The notes under the pieces: generated by a model
Databases searched by the model: none
Told to the model about the DNA's origin: nothing
The model's input: only the letters and a program-made list of their open reading frames with translations
Part shown: one piece after another, positions 1 to 6,184 of the stretch
How positions within the stretch are numbered: the first letter of the stretch is position 1
Layout: every line of letters starts with the position of its first letter
From: Chitinophagaceae bacterium
GTDB taxonomy: Bacteria; Bacteroidota; Bacteroidia; Chitinophagales; Chitinophagaceae
NCBI GenBank assembly: GCA_947483345.1
Contig: CANKNL010000145.1
Coordinates: 1 to 7,746 of the forward strand
DNA length: 7,746 nt
Reading direction: 5' to 3'
Program-made: the position numbers and the translations under genes

Positions 1-105
1 ACATTTAAGAAGCTTATTACTCAAAAGAAAGCTCAAAATGGCTTTATTGTTTTATCTGAAAATGGACAAATCAAAAAAGTTAGCGCAGCAGAAATCAGCA
101 ACTAA
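1..105 (+). CDS. 3' end of an unrecognised gene (partial)
   Basis: Frame 1 is open from the window edge to a TAA at 103-105 and encodes 34 residues ending in KKVSAAEISN. The fragment is rich in Lys, Gln and Asn, shows no recognisable motif and has no membrane segment. The start and most of the protein lie outside the window, so no function can be given. Its main value is positional: the stop codon is 12 bases before the left end of structured site A (117). The same stop-to-site spacing recurs after the other plus-strand genes here, which supports both this reading frame and the view that it is the end of a cassette gene. A chance open frame is possible because the stretch is short. Confidence 0.55.
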   Translation, partial: TFKKLITQKKAQNGFIVLSENGQIKKVSAAEISN

Positions 106-116
106 ATACAGCACTT

Positions 117-306
117 CACAACAGGTGGTTTAGCAAAATTGGGGCTGGACAATATTAACTTCAACATTTTATCATTATCATCATTGGTTCGGGCCGACAC
201 AACATCGCCCGGCATTTGTACGCAACTTCAAATTTTAATTATAAATTCAACTTCAGTTCCGGGCGGAAAATTGGAAAATCCCCAACTTCGCCAAGCCCCG
301 GAACGT
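117..306 (+). repeat. attC-like recombination site A (interrupted by IS1182 element)
   Basis: The site starts with CACAAC (117-122) and AACAGGTGGTTT (120-131). The left arm 124-144 is an imperfect inverted repeat of the right arm 280-300 (15 of 21 positions pair). Nested inside are GTTCCGGG (256-263) with CCCGGAAC (297-304), a perfect 8-bp pair, and CGGGC (190-194) with GCCCG (207-211). The right end is cut by the insertion sequence. Removing the IS and one ACGT copy restores AACGTTAGC, giving an AAC...GTT frame as in integron attC sites. The repaired site is about 195 bp, longer than classical attC sites. Bases 261-300 are 32/40 identical to 3964-4003 in site D. The attC assignment is inference from architecture and repetition. 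Confidence 0.65.
303..306. repeat. Probable target-site duplication ACGT, left copy (right copy 1970-1973)
   Basis: ACGT flanks both sides of the IS1182-family element (303-306 and 1970-1973). ACGT is its own reverse complement, so it could instead be an outward extension of the terminal inverted repeats. It is read as a duplication because deleting the element plus one copy joins GGA to ACGTTAGCTGG, rebuilding the AACGTTAGC core also found at 7308-7316 in site C. Confidence 0.6.
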
Positions 307-323
307 CAAACTGTCTAAAAACT
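307..323 (+). repeat. IS1182-family left terminal inverted repeat
   Basis: CAAACTGTCTAAAAACT pairs with the right end at 1953-1969 (13 of 17 positions identical in inverted orientation; mismatches are at positions 3-5 and at the innermost base). It lies 58 bases before the transposase start. Confidence 0.8.
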
Positions 324-381
324 ATTCACATCTCTTGATAACTAATGCTTCATAAAATTCCTGCGTTTTGTAAATTCATAC

Positions 382-1941
382 ATGCATTATATACAAGGAA
401 AAAACAGGGAGCAAAGCATTCTATTTCCGCAGTCCTTAGACCAGATTATCAGTGCAGATAACGAAGTACGCATTATCGATCTTTTTGCAGAAAGTATTAA
501 CCTGACTGATTTTAAATTTGTAACTAAAAATGCTACCGAAGGCCGGCCAGCCTACAATCCACAGGATTTACTAAAGCTTTTTGTGTACGGTTATCTCAAC
601 TCCATCAGATCTTCCAGGGTATTAGAAAAAGAATGCCACCGCAATGTTGAAGTGATGTGGCTGATGAAGCAACTTGCTCCGGACCATAACACCATCTCCA
701 ATTTCAGAAGAGATAATCAAAAAGCTATACGCCAGGTTTTTCGCCATACCGTTTCTATTGCCGCACAGTTTAACTTAATCGGCGGTAAACTTATTGCAGG
801 TGACAGCACCAAATTAAGAGCCCAGAACAGTAAGAAAAATAATTTCAATGAATCTAAAATTGAACAACACCTTGTTTACATTGATAACAAACTAAATGAG
901 TATAATAAAGCGCTGGAAACAGCAGACAATGAAAATAAAGAAATCATTCTGGCAGAAATAGATAAGCAAAACAACCGTAAAGATTTTTACAATAACCTCA
1001 GCAAAGAGCTAGATCAAAACGGAGACACACAAATATCCACCACCGATCCCGACAGCCGGCAGATGATTACCCGTAATAATATTACCGAAGTGGCCTACAA
1101 TGTGCAAACCCTGGTAGATGCCAAACACAACCTGCCCATTGACTATAAAGTAACCAATGAAAACGATAGTAAAGCAATGGGTACCATGTTACGCCGTGCA
1201 AAAGTGATTTTAAAAACAACTGATTTTACTGCCCTTTATGATAAAGGATACCATACCGGAAGCGAAATAAAAAAAGGCATTGAAATGGGCATCAATATTA
1301 TGGTGGCTGTACCCGGTGTTGCCTCCTTTGCGCCAGATGAGCGATATAACTTTGATAAATTTATTTACAACCAACAGGCAGATACTTATACTTGTCCGCA
1401 ACAACAAACTTTAACTACCAACGGCAACTGGTATCAAAAAAGCAAGCAGCGATATATCTATTTTGTAAAACACTATAAAACCAATAAATGTGATAACTGC
1501 CCGGCATTGGCACTTTGCACAAAAAACAAAAAAGGAAGACTGCTTGAACGAAGCGAATACCAACCATACATTGAACAAAACAAAAAAAATATTGAAGCCA
1601 ATAACCAAACTTACAAAAGAAGGCAGGCTATTGTAGAACATCCTTATGGCATTATAAAACGGCAATGGGGATTTTATTATGTTACCACCAAAAAAGGCAT
1701 CAGCCATGCCAGTGCAGATGTAGGATTGATGTTTGTTGCCTTTAACCTGCGCCGGTTAATGAACATTATTGATAAAAACAGCTTCAAAAAGTTCCTCAAA
1801 GAACTTGTGCCTGTAGTTTTCCTGAAAACAAGCCTGGTAAATTTAATAGCGGGCATTTTAAGACCCGCTAATTTTATAAACCGTTTTCTCCAAAGCAATT
1901 ATATCAACGCACACAGCTCCCTTAAATTGAATTATATTTGA
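382..1941 (+). CDS. IS1182-family DDE transposase
   Basis: This 519-residue enzyme would cut and join the ends of the surrounding insertion sequence. The N-terminal half carries the DUF772-type region, including GRPAYNPQDLLKLFVYGY (about 54-71) and the APDHNTISNFRRDN segment (99-112). The catalytic triad is visible as D141 in AGDSTKLRAQ, D287 in LYDKGYHTG and E419 in IVEHPYGIIKRQWG. Four cysteines, C338, C370, C373 and C379, form the zinc-binding-like insert common in this family between the second and third acidic residues. Residues 153-212 are highly charged and probably helical or coiled. The length is normal and there is no frameshift. The start ATG has an A/T-rich leader without a Shine-Dalgarno, usual for Bacteroidota. 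It is the only gene of its element. Family assignment is firm; activity is inferred from intact residues and ends. Confidence 0.93.
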   Translation: MHYIQGKNREQSILFPQSLDQIISADNEVRIIDLFAESINLTDFKFVTKNATEGRPAYNPQDLLKLFVYGYLNSIRSSRVLEKECHRNVEVMWLMKQLAPDHNTISNFRRDNQKAIRQVFRHTVSIAAQFNLIGGKLIAGDSTKLRAQNSKKNNFNESKIEQHLVYIDNKLNEYNKALETADNENKEIILAEIDKQNNRKDFYNNLSKELDQNGDTQISTTDPDSRQMITRNNITEVAYNVQTLVDAKHNLPIDYKVTNENDSKAMGTMLRRAKVILKTTDFTALYDKGYHTGSEIKKGIEMGINIMVAVPGVASFAPDERYNFDKFIYNQQADTYTCPQQQTLTTNGNWYQKSKQRYIYFVKHYKTNKCDNCPALALCTKNKKGRLLERSEYQPYIEQNKKNIEANNQTYKRRQAIVEHPYGIIKRQWGFYYVTTKKGISHASADVGLMFVAFNLRRLMNIIDKNSFKKFLKELVPVVFLKTSLVNLIAGILRPANFINRFLQSNYINAHSSLKLNYI

Positions 1942-1952
1942 TAATAAACGGA

Positions 1953-1969
1953 GGTTTTTAGACAAACTG
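1953..1969 (-). repeat. IS1182-family right terminal inverted repeat
   Basis: Read on the minus strand this is CAGTTTGTCTAAAAACC, matching the left end at 307-323. It starts 11 bases after the transposase stop codon and is followed by ACGT (1970-1973). Confidence 0.8.
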
Positions 1970-1973
1970 ACGT

Positions 1974-1980
1974 TAGCTGG
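1974..1980 (+). repeat. Displaced right end of attC-like site A
   Basis: TAGCTGG directly after the ACGT copy completes AACGTTAGCTGG when joined to 303-306. The equivalent end of site C is AACGTTAGCGG (7308-7318). From here to the cyclase stop (2060) the sequence is AT-rich, and I see no gene or structure in it. Confidence 0.6.
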
Positions 1981-2059
1981 CATTTAAAAGAGTTTGTATT
2001 TAAATCAAGCGTATTTAATATGGTATTCTTTATCCAAGTGATATTTAAAAAATTACCAT

Positions 2060-2863
2060 TCACTCAATCCATGCCATAATTCTCAATGGTGCCCCGGAGC
2101 CTCCTTTTATTTTCATTGGCAGTGCAATGATAAATGAACCTTTTTCAGGCAGTCGTTCTAAATTTGTCAGGTTTTCAAATCCTGGAATATTCTGTGCATA
2201 GAGGATTTGGTGGGTTTTAAAATCGACAGACTGTCCATAGTCCACACTGGCGCAGTCGATGCCAACCGCCTTTATTTCCCTGTTCTTTATTAACCATTCA
2301 GCAAGCTCTGGATGTATAGAAGGGAAATGAAGTTTTTTAACCGCTTCCTGACCTTTTTCTGATGTACCCAAGTATTTTTCAGTGTCGGCATAAAACCTGC
2401 TCCAACCTGTTCTGAAAAGGAGGATAGCTTTAGAAGGTATTTTATCGTACTGTTTTTCCCATTTCTCTATATCTTCCTGTCTTATCTGGTAATCGGGATT
2501 GCTTATTGTTTTTTCCGTTACATCAATTACGACAGCTTCACCTATCAGTTGCTCAGGCGGAATTTCATCAACACTCCATTTTCCTTTTGCAAAATGCACT
2601 GGTGCATCCAAATGGGTTCCCCCATGTTCGGGCGAAGAAAAGAAGTTGGATGAATAATAAAAACCCGCAGCTGTAATTCCATTGAATTGCGTATCGAGCT
2701 TAAAACCTGTTGGATTATTTGGCCAATAAATTGTTTTTTCTGAAAAATCGTGGCCCAGATCGATCCATTTCCCCTTTGCTAACTGTGCTGCCAAAGAAGT
2801 TTTTTTAGTTGGTTGATTACAGCCAATGAATGCTATTATTAATATGAGCGATATTCTTTTCAT
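2060..2863 (-). CDS. Secreted cyclase-family lipoprotein (kynurenine formamidase-like metal hydrolase)
   Basis: The 267-residue product begins with a lipoprotein signal: MKR, a hydrophobic run and the lipobox FIGC with Cys15, so it is probably lipid-anchored in the periplasm or outer membrane. The rest matches the cyclase family (PF04199), which includes kynurenine formamidase and isatin hydrolase. The metal motif HGGTHLDAPVHF covers 80-91 (H80, H84, D86, H90). Also present are LFRTGWSRF (149-157), H184 in FPSIHPELAEWL, GIDCASVD (201-208) and E230 in GFENLTNLERLP. The expected role is Zn- or Mn-dependent hydrolysis of a small amide, lactam or lactone; the substrate cannot be read from sequence. 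The start ATG (2863-2861) follows an A-rich stretch, and a CTGCA/TGCAG hairpin (2881-2894) lies in the leader. It runs against the other cargo genes, which is uncommon but known for cassettes. Confidence 0.88.
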   Translation of the reverse strand: MKRISLILIIAFIGCNQPTKKTSLAAQLAKGKWIDLGHDFSEKTIYWPNNPTGFKLDTQFNGITAAGFYYSSNFFSSPEHGGTHLDAPVHFAKGKWSVDEIPPEQLIGEAVVIDVTEKTISNPDYQIRQEDIEKWEKQYDKIPSKAILLFRTGWSRFYADTEKYLGTSEKGQEAVKKLHFPSIHPELAEWLIKNREIKAVGIDCASVDYGQSVDFKTHQILYAQNIPGFENLTNLERLPEKGSFIIALPMKIKGGSGAPLRIMAWIE

Positions 2864-2954
2864 TTTTTTTGTTTAAGTTACTGCATTTTTGCAGACCTAG
2901 TCAAATTATTAAAAGTTCAAGCTTTTTATGGGTTAAACCTGACATTTGGATCAA

Positions 2955-3002
2955 TAAAACGTCAGCAACTTTGCATTGCCTAAAGTGGAGCTTGACGTTT
3001 TA
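2955..3002. repeat. 48-bp interrupted palindrome
   Basis: TAAAACGTCA (2955-2964) is the perfect inverted repeat of TGACGTTTTA (2993-3002). Inside it ACTTT (2968-2972) pairs with AAAGT (2982-2986) around a 9-base loop. It lies 92 bases upstream of the cyclase start and 27 bases upstream of the 53-codon ORF, in a divergent intergenic region. It could be an operator, a terminator or a worn recombination site. It lacks a T-run on either side and does not have the GTTAGC end of sites A and C, so its role is open. Confidence 0.6.
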
Positions 3003-3028
3003 ACTTCGGACAGGCAATTGCTTTACCT

Positions 3029-3190
3029 ATGACAATCTTAACAAGATATACTACCTTTAAACGCTTGAAGCCGAATATGTCTGTTAAGGTTAAGAAGGCT
3101 GCTAATCATCAAAAAATGGCGGAAGCTGTGATGAAGCATTTCTTCAGTTGCCAAGTAAGACAAAAGCAAAAAAAGCTTACAAGTAAATGA
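3029..3190 (+). CDS. Hypothetical small basic protein (53 aa)
   Basis: ATG at 3029-3031 opens a frame of 53 codons ending with TGA at 3188-3190. The product starts MTILTRYTTFKRLKPNMSV and ends QKQKKLTSK; it is strongly basic, with many Lys and Gln, and has no signal peptide or membrane segment. I do not recognise it. Two points support it as a real gene or the remnant of one: it reads in the same direction as the other cassette-type genes, and its stop lies 14 bases before site B, the same arrangement as at 105/117 and 4736/4753. It could instead be a decayed fragment of a longer protein or a chance frame. There is no Shine-Dalgarno, which is uninformative in Bacteroidota. Confidence 0.45.
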   Translation: MTILTRYTTFKRLKPNMSVKVKKAANHQKMAEAVMKHFFSCQVRQKQKKLTSK

Positions 3191-3203
3191 AGAAGAACGT
3201 AGG

Positions 3204-3238
3204 GCAACAGGTGGTTTTTTCACCTACGCTCGTTAGGT
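3204..3238 (+). repeat. Short attC-like site B
   Basis: GCAACAGGTGGTTT (3204-3217) repeats the left end of site A; AACAGGTGGTTT is identical over 12 bases (120-131 and 3206-3217). AGGTG (3209-3213) pairs with CACCT (3221-3225) around a G plus T6 loop. The site ends in GTTAGGT (3232-3238), which fits the integron consensus GTTRRRY exactly. Only about 35 bp long, it is shorter than normal attC sites and looks like a collapsed site that has lost its middle. Confidence 0.55.
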
Positions 3239-3304
3239 GCAATGGTGAGCTGACCTACCCGAAACTTGAAACCTGAATGATCAATTAATAAGATTAGCAC
3301 TAAT

Positions 3305-3913
3305 ATGAAAAAGGCATTAAGCATAGTAACTACAATTTGTTTAGCATTTATTTTAAGTAATTGCAACAACCCAAACAAAGAAGCAGCAAAAAAAGACAGT
3401 AATGTTAAGACCGCAACCGAAGGAAGCAAAAGCAAATGCCTGTTGCCACTTACGGCATCAGACAGTGCAAAGTTTATCAGCACACAATTACAAGTGAAAG
3501 GTGAAGTTGAAAATGTTTTATCACTCACCGTTGACAGTTTGAAACAAATGAAAACAGTTGAAATAGACAATTACCAAGTCGTTTGCCAAAGCGCAACAAC
3601 AGGTAAAGCAGGAAAAAGCTGTAAAGGAGTGCTTTTAAAAGACATCATATACAAAGCAAAGATCAGGCAAAGCGGACACAAAGACCCCAACTTTTATATC
3701 GTTGCACGGGCAACAGACGGCTACAAAGCAATTTTCTCATGGGGTGAACTATTCAACAACGCTACAGGCGAAAACACTTATGTAATATTTGAGGAAAACG
3801 GAATGCCCATCAAGAACAAAGGCGAAATGGTTTTAATATGCAAAAACGATATTAAAACAGGACCAAGACAGGTTATTTGGTTAAACAGCATAGAAGTAAA
3901 CAGAGTAAATTAA
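3305..3913 (+). CDS. Lipoprotein with small molybdopterin-dependent oxidoreductase-type domain
   Basis: The 202-residue product begins MKKALSIVTTICLAFILSNC: a lipoprotein signal with lipobox LSNC and Cys20, then a charged linker (21-45). Residues about 62-200 resemble the compact fold related to the molybdopterin-binding domain of sulfite oxidase (PF00174). Visible landmarks are VKGEVENVLSLTVDSLKQM (64-82), CKGVLLKDIIYKA (106-118), YIVARATDGYKAIFSWGELF (131-150), ENGMPIK (164-170) and the closing RQVIWLNSIEV (188-198). In small stand-alone members the cofactor is not assured; C94 and C106 are candidate Mo-ligand cysteines but I cannot place them by alignment. It probably acts at the cell envelope. 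No partner gene, such as a heme subunit or Tat-exported enzyme, is adjacent. It sits alone between sites B and D, with a 66-base leader after GTTAGGT. Confidence 0.78.
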   Translation: MKKALSIVTTICLAFILSNCNNPNKEAAKKDSNVKTATEGSKSKCLLPLTASDSAKFISTQLQVKGEVENVLSLTVDSLKQMKTVEIDNYQVVCQSATTGKAGKSCKGVLLKDIIYKAKIRQSGHKDPNFYIVARATDGYKAIFSWGELFNNATGENTYVIFEENGMPIKNKGEMVLICKNDIKTGPRQVIWLNSIEVNRVN

Positions 3914-3916
3914 CAA

Positions 3917-4013
3917 CACAACTTATTTTAGGACGGGTCAGATATCAATTTATCAGCGGCTCGGGGCGGACGATTTTAAAATCCCCAAATTCGCTACACC
4001 CCGCTCATTGACG
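3917..4013 (+). repeat. attC-like or related structured repeat site D
   Basis: It begins within a few bases of the lipoprotein stop. CGGGG (3962-3966) pairs with CCCCG (3999-4003), and AGCGG (3955-3959) can alternatively pair with CCGCT (4001-4005). GATTTTAAAATC (3972-3983) is a perfect 12-bp palindrome. Bases 3964-4003 are 32/40 identical to 261-300 in site A. The expected GTT end reads ATTGACG (4007-4013), so this copy is degenerate or of a different subtype, and its left arm (CACAAC at 3917-3922) matches its right arm poorly. The region up to 4092 holds no gene. Confidence 0.5.
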
Positions 4014-4092
4014 GGAATACCACAATAACAATCACCGAATCAATAAAATTTAAAATATTTATTTAAATTCGACATCAAAAGCAAGAATCATC

Positions 4093-4263
4093 ATGGCCAA
4101 TAACTCAGTAAACTTACATCGAGTTTTTGCAGCTCCTGTAGAAAAGTTATTTAAAGCATTCGTCAATGCTGATGCAATTCCAACTGAAATGTGTTATTCA
4201 GGTAGGCAAGAATCGTTAGACAAATTAAAATGTTTGGCAGAATCTAATATTCCGGAAGCTTAA
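4093..4263 (+). pseudogene. SRPBCC/Aha1-like protein with a large internal deletion
   Basis: A 56-codon frame (ATG 4093-4095, TAA 4261-4263) joins the two ends of a family that normally has roughly 150-160 residues. Residues 1-29, MANNSVNLHRVFAAPVEKLF followed by KAFVNADAI, match the N-terminus of Aha1/START-type SRPBCC proteins, which bind hydrophobic ligands in a helix-grip cavity. Residues 31-56, containing CYSGRQESLDKL and ESNIPEA, match the C-terminal helix (typically acCYlGWqeSL...lvE..IP). The whole beta-sheet core between them is missing, with the reading frame kept at the junction near residue 29/30. The usual Trp in GWQESL is Arg here. A folded ligand-binding domain is impossible, so it is called a pseudogene although it is still an open frame. 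It is 35 bases upstream of the VOC gene and may share its transcript and cassette. Confidence 0.75.
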
Positions 4264-4298
4264 CAAAATAAAATTTTCAACCCTTAATAGTAAACAAT

Positions 4299-4736
4299 AT
4301 GGCACAAATAAATCCCCACATCAACTTCAATGGAAATGCTGAAGAGGCATTCAATTTTTACAAATCAGTATTTGGCGGAGAGTTCGCAAAGATTATGCGT
4401 TTCAAAGACCTATCAAGCCCTGAATTTCCGGTAACAGAAAAAGATGCACATAAAATAATGCACATTGCTTTGCCTATCGGCAAAAATATTTTAATGGCCA
4501 ATGACGTTCCAGAAAGTATGGGACCGACAAATGAAAACGAAAACAGAAGTAAAATTTCAATACGTGCAGAAAGCAAAGAAGAAGCAGACAAATTGTTTAA
4601 TGGACTTACGGTAGGCGGACAAATTGAAGTGCCAATTGGAGACAGCCCCTGGGGTTCTTATTTTGGTATGTTCAGAGACAAATACGGTATTGAATGGATG
4701 GTGGACTTTGACCCCAATTATAAAGGACATTTGTAA
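4299..4736 (+). CDS. VOC-superfamily protein, PhnB-like (glyoxalase/bleomycin-resistance fold)
   Basis: The 145-residue protein opens with INPHINFNGNAEEAFNFYKS (4-23), the hallmark start of the PhnB-like / 3-demethylubiquinone-9 methyltransferase-like VOC group. It continues with KIMHIALPIGKNILMAND (52-69) and closes with WGSYFGMFRDKYGIEWMVDF (118-137). One domain of two beta-alpha-beta-beta-beta repeats is complete and the length is normal. These are cytosolic, dimeric proteins; some bind a metal and act on or sequester small molecules, but most PhnB-like members have no known substrate. The start ATG follows an A/T-rich leader (AGTAAACAAT). VOC and SRPBCC genes are frequent neighbours in Bacteroidota and frequent cassette cargo, and here the VOC gene follows an SRPBCC remnant and lies 17 bases before site E. 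Family is firm; function is unknown. Confidence 0.9.
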   Translation: MAQINPHINFNGNAEEAFNFYKSVFGGEFAKIMRFKDLSSPEFPVTEKDAHKIMHIALPIGKNILMANDVPESMGPTNENENRSKISIRAESKEEADKLFNGLTVGGQIEVPIGDSPWGSYFGMFRDKYGIEWMVDFDPNYKGHL

Positions 4737-4752
4737 CAAATAAAAACAACTA

Positions 4753-4814
4753 CCGCCAACAAATAAGACTTCGTCGGGCACGAAGTGCCAACGATGAATT
4801 CGCATGTTGTACGG
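4753..4814 (+). repeat. attC-like structured site E
   Basis: The outer boxes CCGCCAAC (4753-4760) and GTTGTACGG (4806-4814) are near-inverted copies, giving an AAC...GTT frame of about 60 bp. Inside, ACTTCGT (4768-4774) and ACGAAGT (4780-4786) form a perfect 7-bp stem around CGGGC. GTTGTAC differs from GTTRRRY at one position. It starts 17 bases after the VOC stop. Its sequence differs from sites A and C, as attC sites of different cassettes normally do. Confidence 0.5.
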
Positions 4815-4830
4815 AACCGGTGCTTGAATA

Positions 4831-4896
4831 ATTAAGTGCTATGGGGTTTGAGTAGAAAAACTTTTGCGTTTATAGCAGGGAGCTATACCACTTAAT
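4831..4896. repeat. Subterminal inverted repeats near the IS91 ori end
   Basis: ATTAAGTG (4831-4838) is a perfect inverted repeat of CACTTAAT (4889-4896). Inside, TATAGC (4871-4876) pairs with GCTATA (4882-4887) around AGGGA. This lies between the proposed ori boundary (4818) and the transposase stop (5048), where IS91-family elements carry origin hairpins. Bases 4897-5026 show no gene. Confidence 0.5.
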
Positions 4897-5026
4897 TTAT
4901 ATGCAGTGGCTTTTTGTATAGAGACCAACAATATTTTACTTCCATCTTTGGGTTAATTTTTATCTTTTTCGTTTAGGGTGTTTCAAAAAGGGACTATTTT
5001 TTTCAATGAGTGCATAGCGCTGCCAC

Positions 5027-5048
5027 ACTGCATGAGCAGTATTTTTTT
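5027..5048 (+). terminator. Weak candidate terminator facing into the IS91 transposase 3' end
   Basis: ACTGC (5027-5031) and GCAGT (5036-5040) form a 5-bp stem with loop ATGA, followed on the plus strand by A and seven Ts (5042-5048). It would stop plus-strand transcription arriving from the VOC side before it runs antisense through the transposase gene. The stem is short. Confidence 0.3.
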
Positions 5049-6184
5049 CAAGCAATACATTCCAATATTTTTTTTGCCATCGTCATCCAGTCAGGCGGTG
5101 GCCCTCTGCGGTTAAAGCGCAACAGAGTTTGCATGGTTTGTTTTTTACAGCAAGGGCATTGCATTGGATCATATATTTCCTTTTTTGGTTTTGTATGCTG
5201 TTTTACCTGGGGCAGCTGTTCTTTAATAACAACAGCCGATGCTGCTTTTGAAGTACTGCTGACAATACCATAGTGACGGATGCGCACAAAGCCTTTTGGT
5301 AAAATGTGCATGGCAAAGCGGCGGATAAATTCCAGTGCATCCAGCGTCATTTCTTTGGTCGCCGCCGCTGTGCGGTAATCTTTATAAGTGAATGTTACGC
5401 TGCCGGGTGTTGTATTTTTGATCCGGTGATTACTGATGGCTACCTTATGTGTATACCTGCCCAGGTATTCTATTACAGATTGCGGTCCGCCAAAAGGCCG
5501 TTTGGCAAATACCACCCAATCATTTTTATAAAGCTCATTTACAAGTTGCTCATGCATCTCAGCGGGCAGTTTTTCTTTTAGCGCAGCAATAAATCTTCCC
5601 CTGAACACTTTGCTCATAGCCTTTACTGAGAACAGGTATTTGCCATTGGTTTTTGCAGTCTTCCATTTTCTAGCTTTGGTAAGTCCGCCGCCGGGAACAA
5701 TGCAATGCAGGTGAGGATGTAAACTTAAGGTTTGCCCCCAGGTGTGCAGGATAGCTATCATACCACTTTGAGCGCCCAGCCATTTGTGATCGCTGGCAAA
5801 ACTGTTAAGTACACTCCATGCTGTTTGAAACAGGATGTTATACACTTGGGCAGGCTTATGCATACAAAGCAGGTTCAGGGCTTGGGGCAAAGTGAATACC
5901 AGATGAAAATAAGGAACAGGCAGTAGCTCCTCTTCTCTTGCCTGTATCCACTTGTCTCTTTTATTTCCCTGGCACTTGGGGCAGTGGCGGTTGCGGCAGC
6001 TGTTATAACTGATGCGCAGATGGCCGCAGGTGCTGCATCCATCCACATGTGCGCCAAGGGCAGCCGTTCGGCATCGCCTAAGTGCATGGAGTGTACGCAA
6101 TTGCCAACTGTTGAGCCTTTCAGCTTGCTGCAGATGTGGCCAGTGTGCATTGAGCACATCAGCCACCTGGTGCTGTGGCTGCAT
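5048..6184 (-). CDS. IS91-family HUH transposase (Y2 type)
   Basis: The 378-residue protein is a rolling-circle transposase that nicks one strand at the ori end and attaches covalently to DNA through Tyr. The N-terminal zinc finger has C50, C53, C63, C68 and C71 (CSTCGH ... CRNRHCPKCQ). The HUH metal motif is HPHLHCIVPGGG with H158 and H160. The Tyr motif EYLGRYTHKVAISNHR places Y240 and Y244 four residues apart, like the two catalytic Tyr of IS91. A second Cys cluster (C343, C345, C346, in CPCC) is near the C-terminus. Length is normal and the frame intact. Its ATG (6184-6182) overlaps the TGA of the upstream recombinase by one base (TGATG), implying translational coupling. Family assignment is firm. 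Confidence 0.93.
   Translation of the reverse strand: MQPQHQVADVLNAHWPHLQQAERLNSWQLRTLHALRRCRTAALGAHVDGCSTCGHLRISYNSCRNRHCPKCQGNKRDKWIQAREEELLPVPYFHLVFTLPQALNLLCMHKPAQVYNILFQTAWSVLNSFASDHKWLGAQSGMIAILHTWGQTLSLHPHLHCIVPGGGLTKARKWKTAKTNGKYLFSVKAMSKVFRGRFIAALKEKLPAEMHEQLVNELYKNDWVVFAKRPFGGPQSVIEYLGRYTHKVAISNHRIKNTTPGSVTFTYKDYRTAAATKEMTLDALEFIRRFAMHILPKGFVRIRHYGIVSSTSKAASAVVIKEQLPQVKQHTKPKKEIYDPMQCPCCKKQTMQTLLRFNRRGPPPDWMTMAKKILECIA

Larger units (their letters stand above)
307..1969 (+). mobile_element. Complete IS1182-family insertion sequence, 1663 bp
   Basis: The element has one transposase gene (382-1941) between imperfect terminal inverted repeats at 307-323 and 1953-1969, flanked by ACGT on both sides. 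The left end reads CAAACTGTCTAAAAACT; the reverse complement of the right end reads CAGTTTGTCTAAAAACC. The two share the inner TGTCTAAAAAC block and the outer CA. Its size fits the IS1182 family. The transposase frame is intact with all three acidic residues, so the element may still be active. It lies in the last bases of attC-like site A, separating that site from its GTTAGC end. Confidence 0.85.

Noticed and set aside
166..186. Short ATCATT/ATC repetition as a microsatellite of interest
   Set aside because: Only two to three imperfect units in an AT-rich stretch; nothing beyond chance expectation.
335..381. Sigma-70-like promoter (TTGATA) before the IS1182 transposase
   Set aside because: No -10-like box at proper spacing, and Bacteroidota promoters use a different -7/-33 pattern that I could not place with confidence.
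1847..1870. Perfect 7-bp stem TAGCGGG/CCCGCTA as a terminator
   Set aside because: It lies inside the transposase coding region, 71 bases before the stop, and is followed by only a short ATTTTAT, so termination there is not supported.
1210..1898. Minus-strand open frames at 1210-1407, 1411-1707 and 1677-1898
   Set aside because: They are antisense to the intact IS1182 transposase. Their hydrophobic content is a by-product of the complementary frame.
3220..3570. Minus-strand frame of 116 codons with apparent membrane segments
   Set aside because: It overlaps the start of the lipoprotein gene, whose signal peptide, lipobox and domain are clear; the hydrophobicity is a mirror effect.
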